From positions 1-33,860 of the forward strand of contig JAHEDJ010000012.1 of NCBI GenBank assembly GCA_024641325.1: 33,860 nucleotides of DNA, given 5' to 3'. The notes below the pieces were generated by a model, which worked only from the letters and a program-made list of their open reading frames with translations, ran no database searches and was not told where the DNA came from. Below are positions 31,736 to 33,860 of this stretch, piece by piece; position 1 is the stretch's first letter; every line of letters starts with the position of its first letter. Made by a program: the position numbers and the translations under genes. This DNA is from a bacterium (GTDB lineage: Bacteria; Actinomycetota; Acidimicrobiia; Spongiisociales; JAHEDJ01).

Positions 31736-31741
31736 AGCATA
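31736..31741 (-). promoter_or_regulatory. -10-like box for the GNAT gene (leaderless start)
   Basis: TATGCT on the minus strand, 7 nt before the ATG at 31728. No Shine-Dalgarno sequence. Confidence 0.45.
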
Positions 31742-31786
31742 CCGTGTGCGGGCGAATGGGCTTTGGGCTGTGAGGAATGGGCAACT

Positions 31787-31808
31787 GGGCCCCGGCACCG
31801 ACGGGCCC
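31787..31808 (-). terminator. Hairpin after argS
   Basis: GGGCCC / GGGCCC with a 10-nt loop, directly after the argS stop codon. It lacks a T tail. Confidence 0.45.
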
Positions 31809-31809
31809 T

Positions 31810-33576
31810 CTACATCCGTTCAGGAATCTCGATTCCCAGGAGGTCCAGAACCAGTTCGAGCTGACGTAGCGTTGTGCCGACGAGAGTAAGCCATGAGCCC
31901 TGGCGGGCTGCATCGGGTTCGGACAGGATGTGGCAGGCCTCGTAGAAACGGTTGAAGTCGGCCACCAACTCAAACGCATACTCGGCCAGCTGGTTGGGAG
32001 CGCGGTGCTCGACCGCCCGTGCGAACACCTCCGGCAACCGGGCGAGGCGCAACATCAGGTTGCGTTCTCCGTCACGGTCGGCCGCGATGATTCGGCCGCC
32101 CTTCAGCCCGCGCTCGGACGCTTCGCGCAATATCGATTTGATGCGAACTGCCCCGTAGAGGAGGTAAGGGCCCGTCTTCCCGTCGAAAGAAGTGAACCGA
32201 TCCACATCGAAGATGTAGTTCGAGGTCCGATGGTTGTGAAGATCCCCGAATTTCAAAGCCGACATACCGACGAGGTGGGCAATGCGGTGCCGTTCTTCCT
32301 GGGGGTATCCGGTGGCGAGTTCGTTCTCATCGAGGCGCTGCGTGGCTCGCTCGACCACCATTGAGACGAGGTCGGCAAGTCGCAAGAGGTTGCCGTCCCG
32401 GGTCTTGAAGGGCTTGCCGTCCGGTCCGTTGACGGTGCCGTTTCCTGCGTGTTCGAGCACAACGTCGGGGCCGGCGATCCCGGTCAGGCGTGCGGCGCGA
32501 AAGACCTGTTCGAAGTGCAGAGACTGCCGGACATCGACGATGTAGACCATGAGGCGGGCGTCGAGGTCCTCGATACGCTCCTCGATCGTGGCGAGGTCGC
32601 TCGTTCCATATAGATAGGCACCGTCGCTCTTGGCGAGGAGAAGGGGCGGGATCTCCTTGGTGTCTACTTCGTCGGCAACATCGATCACGGTTGCCCCATC
32701 ACTGAGCCGGGTGAGCCCGGCTTCGACGAGGCGATCGATCATCGGCTGGATTCGATCATGGACGGTGCTCTCGCCGTTCCAAAGATCGAAGTGGACCCCG
32801 AGGTCATCGTAGACGTCTCTCATCGCCTCGATTGAGACGGTTCGGAAGTGGGACCAGAGGGCCCGGTATCCGGGTCGTCCGTCCTGGAGTTCGACTGTTG
32901 CCTGGCGGGCGGCCTCGGCAAAGGCTCGATCCTGTTTGGACCGTTCGGATGCAACCGGATACATGAGCTGAAGGTCACCCACCGAAACCGGCGAGTCGGC
33001 GGGATACGGCCCGGTGAAGCCGGCGTCGAAGTAGGGGAGGCCGGGCTGGCGTTCGGAGAGCTCGACGATGAGCTGACCCATGGGAGTTCCCCAGTCACCC
33101 AGGTGGACGTCGCCGGCGACCCGGTGTCCTTCGAAGAGCAGGATGCGCTTGATCGACTCGCCGATGATGGCCGGTCGCAGGTGCCCGACGTGCATCTCCT
33201 TGGCCACGTTCGGGCCCCCGTAGTCGACGACAACCGCGAGCGCCTCGGCTGCTCGTGGGACGCCGAGGCGGCCATCCTCTGCCACCGTTTGAAGGGCCTC
33301 GGCGAGGAACTCGTCGGTCAGTATGACGTTGATGAAGCCGGGCCCTGCGAGGCTCATCTCGGCGATGCGCTCATCTCCGGAAACGGCTTCCAACACCTCT
33401 TGTGCGATCTCGCGGGGGTTTCGCCCGGCCGGCTTGGCAGCCGGCAACGCACCGTTGCATTGGAACTGCCCGAGGTCGGGCCGCTGCGAAACGGACACTT
33501 CGCCGAACGACCGGTCGAGCCCGATCGACGCGAACGCATCGCCAAAGACATCGCTGAGATCGGAAAGAAGGGACAT
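31810..33576 (-). CDS. argS: Arginyl-tRNA synthetase
   Basis: This 588-residue class I synthetase charges tRNA-Arg. It has an N-terminal Add-1 domain (about 1-100), the HIGH-type motif HVGH (129-132) within GPNVAKEMHVGHLRPAIIGES, the GDWGTPMGQL segment, DGKPFKTRDGN in the place of KMSK as usual for ArgRS, and the C-terminal DALR anticodon domain with FYEACHIL and the ending LGIEIPERM. The longer frame to 33693 runs through a perfect inverted repeat and is unlikely to be translated. The ATG at 33576 fits the family start. TATCAT lies 11 nt upstream, giving at most a very short leader. A 24-bp inverted repeat separates it from the small gene upstream. Confidence 0.96.
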   Translation of the reverse strand: MSLLSDLSDVFGDAFASIGLDRSFGEVSVSQRPDLGQFQCNGALPAAKPAGRNPREIAQEVLEAVSGDERIAEMSLAGPGFINVILTDEFLAEALQTVAEDGRLGVPRAAEALAVVVDYGGPNVAKEMHVGHLRPAIIGESIKRILLFEGHRVAGDVHLGDWGTPMGQLIVELSERQPGLPYFDAGFTGPYPADSPVSVGDLQLMYPVASERSKQDRAFAEAARQATVELQDGRPGYRALWSHFRTVSIEAMRDVYDDLGVHFDLWNGESTVHDRIQPMIDRLVEAGLTRLSDGATVIDVADEVDTKEIPPLLLAKSDGAYLYGTSDLATIEERIEDLDARLMVYIVDVRQSLHFEQVFRAARLTGIAGPDVVLEHAGNGTVNGPDGKPFKTRDGNLLRLADLVSMVVERATQRLDENELATGYPQEERHRIAHLVGMSALKFGDLHNHRTSNYIFDVDRFTSFDGKTGPYLLYGAVRIKSILREASERGLKGGRIIAADRDGERNLMLRLARLPEVFARAVEHRAPNQLAEYAFELVADFNRFYEACHILSEPDAARQGSWLTLVGTTLRQLELVLDLLGIEIPERM

Positions 33577-33609
33577 GGTGTTCCGAGATGATAGGGCACA
33601 TGCCCCCAC

Positions 33610-33667
33610 CCCCGTTTTCGCGCGACATTCTGGCCCCATAGGTCCAGAATGTCGCGCGAAAACGGGG
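33610..33667. repeat. Perfect 24-bp inverted repeat between the 53-residue gene and argS
   Basis: The arms 33610-33633 and 33644-33667 are perfect reverse complements (each contains TTTTCGCGCGACATTC or its complement), with a 10-nt loop. It begins 2 bp after the stop codon of the small upstream gene and ends 34 bp before the argS start. It could be a terminator, although no T run follows, or a mobile palindromic repeat. Confidence 0.85.
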
Positions 33668-33668
33668 T

Positions 33669-33830
33669 TCAGGGTGTGATCGGGTTGCCCCACCAGGCCC
33701 GAAGGCCGTCGACGAAGGCGTCGCGGGCGTCGTTGATACCGCTCCCATCGGGTGCCAGCGGCGCCAGGACCACGAAGGCGATCAATCCGATGAGGATGAT
33801 GACGGCAATCCGAACGATCCAGCGAAGCAC
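33669..33830 (-). CDS. 53-residue single-pass membrane peptide, unknown function
   Basis: A short frame encodes a basic start (VLRWIVR), one membrane segment (about 8-24, IAVIILIGLIAFVVLAPL) and a short polar tail ending RAWWGNPITP. I recognise no family. The support is a GTG at 33830 with TAGTTT 6 nt upstream, the leaderless pattern used elsewhere in the window, a clean stop, and a strong hairpin directly after it. The amino-acid pattern (membrane segment, then DARDAFVDGLRAWWGN) looks selected and not random. It lies upstream of argS on the same strand. Confidence 0.6.
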   Translation of the reverse strand: MLRWIVRIAVIILIGLIAFVVLAPLAPDGSGINDARDAFVDGLRAWWGNPITP

Positions 33831-33836
33831 ACCCGA

Positions 33837-33842
33837 AAACTA
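33837..33842 (-). promoter_or_regulatory. -10-like box for the 53-residue gene (leaderless start)
   Basis: TAGTTT on the minus strand, 6 nt before the GTG at 33830. Confidence 0.4.
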
Positions 33843-33860
33843 GCGTTCACGCGCGCGGAT

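Noticed and set aside
33577-33668. A T-box or other tRNA-sensing leader for argS
   Set aside because: No T-box core sequence is present, and the only structure is a perfect inverted repeat that begins 2 bp after the previous gene's stop codon.
33577-33693. N-terminal extension of argS through the inverted repeat
   Set aside because: The extra residues come from the repeat, do not match ArgRS, and precede a normal family start at 33576.

Overview
This is about 34 kb of GC-rich chromosomal DNA from an actinobacterium (Actinomycetota). The lineage call rests on a WhiB-family protein, a GlnR-like orphan regulator encoded next to two type-I glutamine synthetases, an Fe-S scaffold set without an isc operon, and many starts that look leaderless. 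A deep-branching class such as Acidimicrobiia is my inference and is not shown by any marker gene. I see no rRNA, tRNA, CRISPR array, insertion sequence, phage gene or replication origin.

Layout. 1-3.1 kb: a CNNM/CorC-type membrane protein (cut by the window edge) and a degenerate receiver protein on the minus strand, divergent from an NfeD protein whose protease domain lacks the expected serine. 3.1-3.5 kb: a repeat-filled gap. 3.5-6.9 kb: whiB, convergent with a selA-selB selenocysteine operon. 6.9-9.3 kb: fxsA, an MBL-fold hydrolase and a coiled-coil M23 peptidase. 9.6-11.2 kb: divergent mrp and erpA (Fe-S assembly). 11.2-11.6 kb: the largest repeat cluster, with a 13-copy heptamer array. 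11.6-15.4 kb: RidA, an ALDH7-type dehydrogenase, two methyltransferases and a zinc-ribbon protein. 15.5-19.1 kb: a nitrogen locus, glnA-glnR on the minus strand and a second glnA on the plus strand, with a candidate GlnR operator between them. 19.1-19.5 kb: a hairpin-dense gap. 19.5-22.3 kb: two uncharacterised anchored proteins, a second MBL protein and a NifU-N domain protein. 22.4-30.8 kb: a catabolic block, hyuA-hyuB-SnoaL followed by glcD-glcE-glcF and a small membrane protein. 30.9 kb to the end: a GNAT acetyltransferase, argS and a 53-residue membrane peptide.

Most genes are housekeeping or ordinary metabolism. The unusual signals are mostly between genes: a family of modular repeats recurring in several gaps, a perfect 24-bp inverted repeat before argS, terminator hairpins that contain the stop codons of glnA and glnR, and a repeated pattern of a TANNNT box 6-7 nt before the start codon. 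The last suggests widespread leaderless transcription and helps choose starts. No complete new defence or mobile system is evident.
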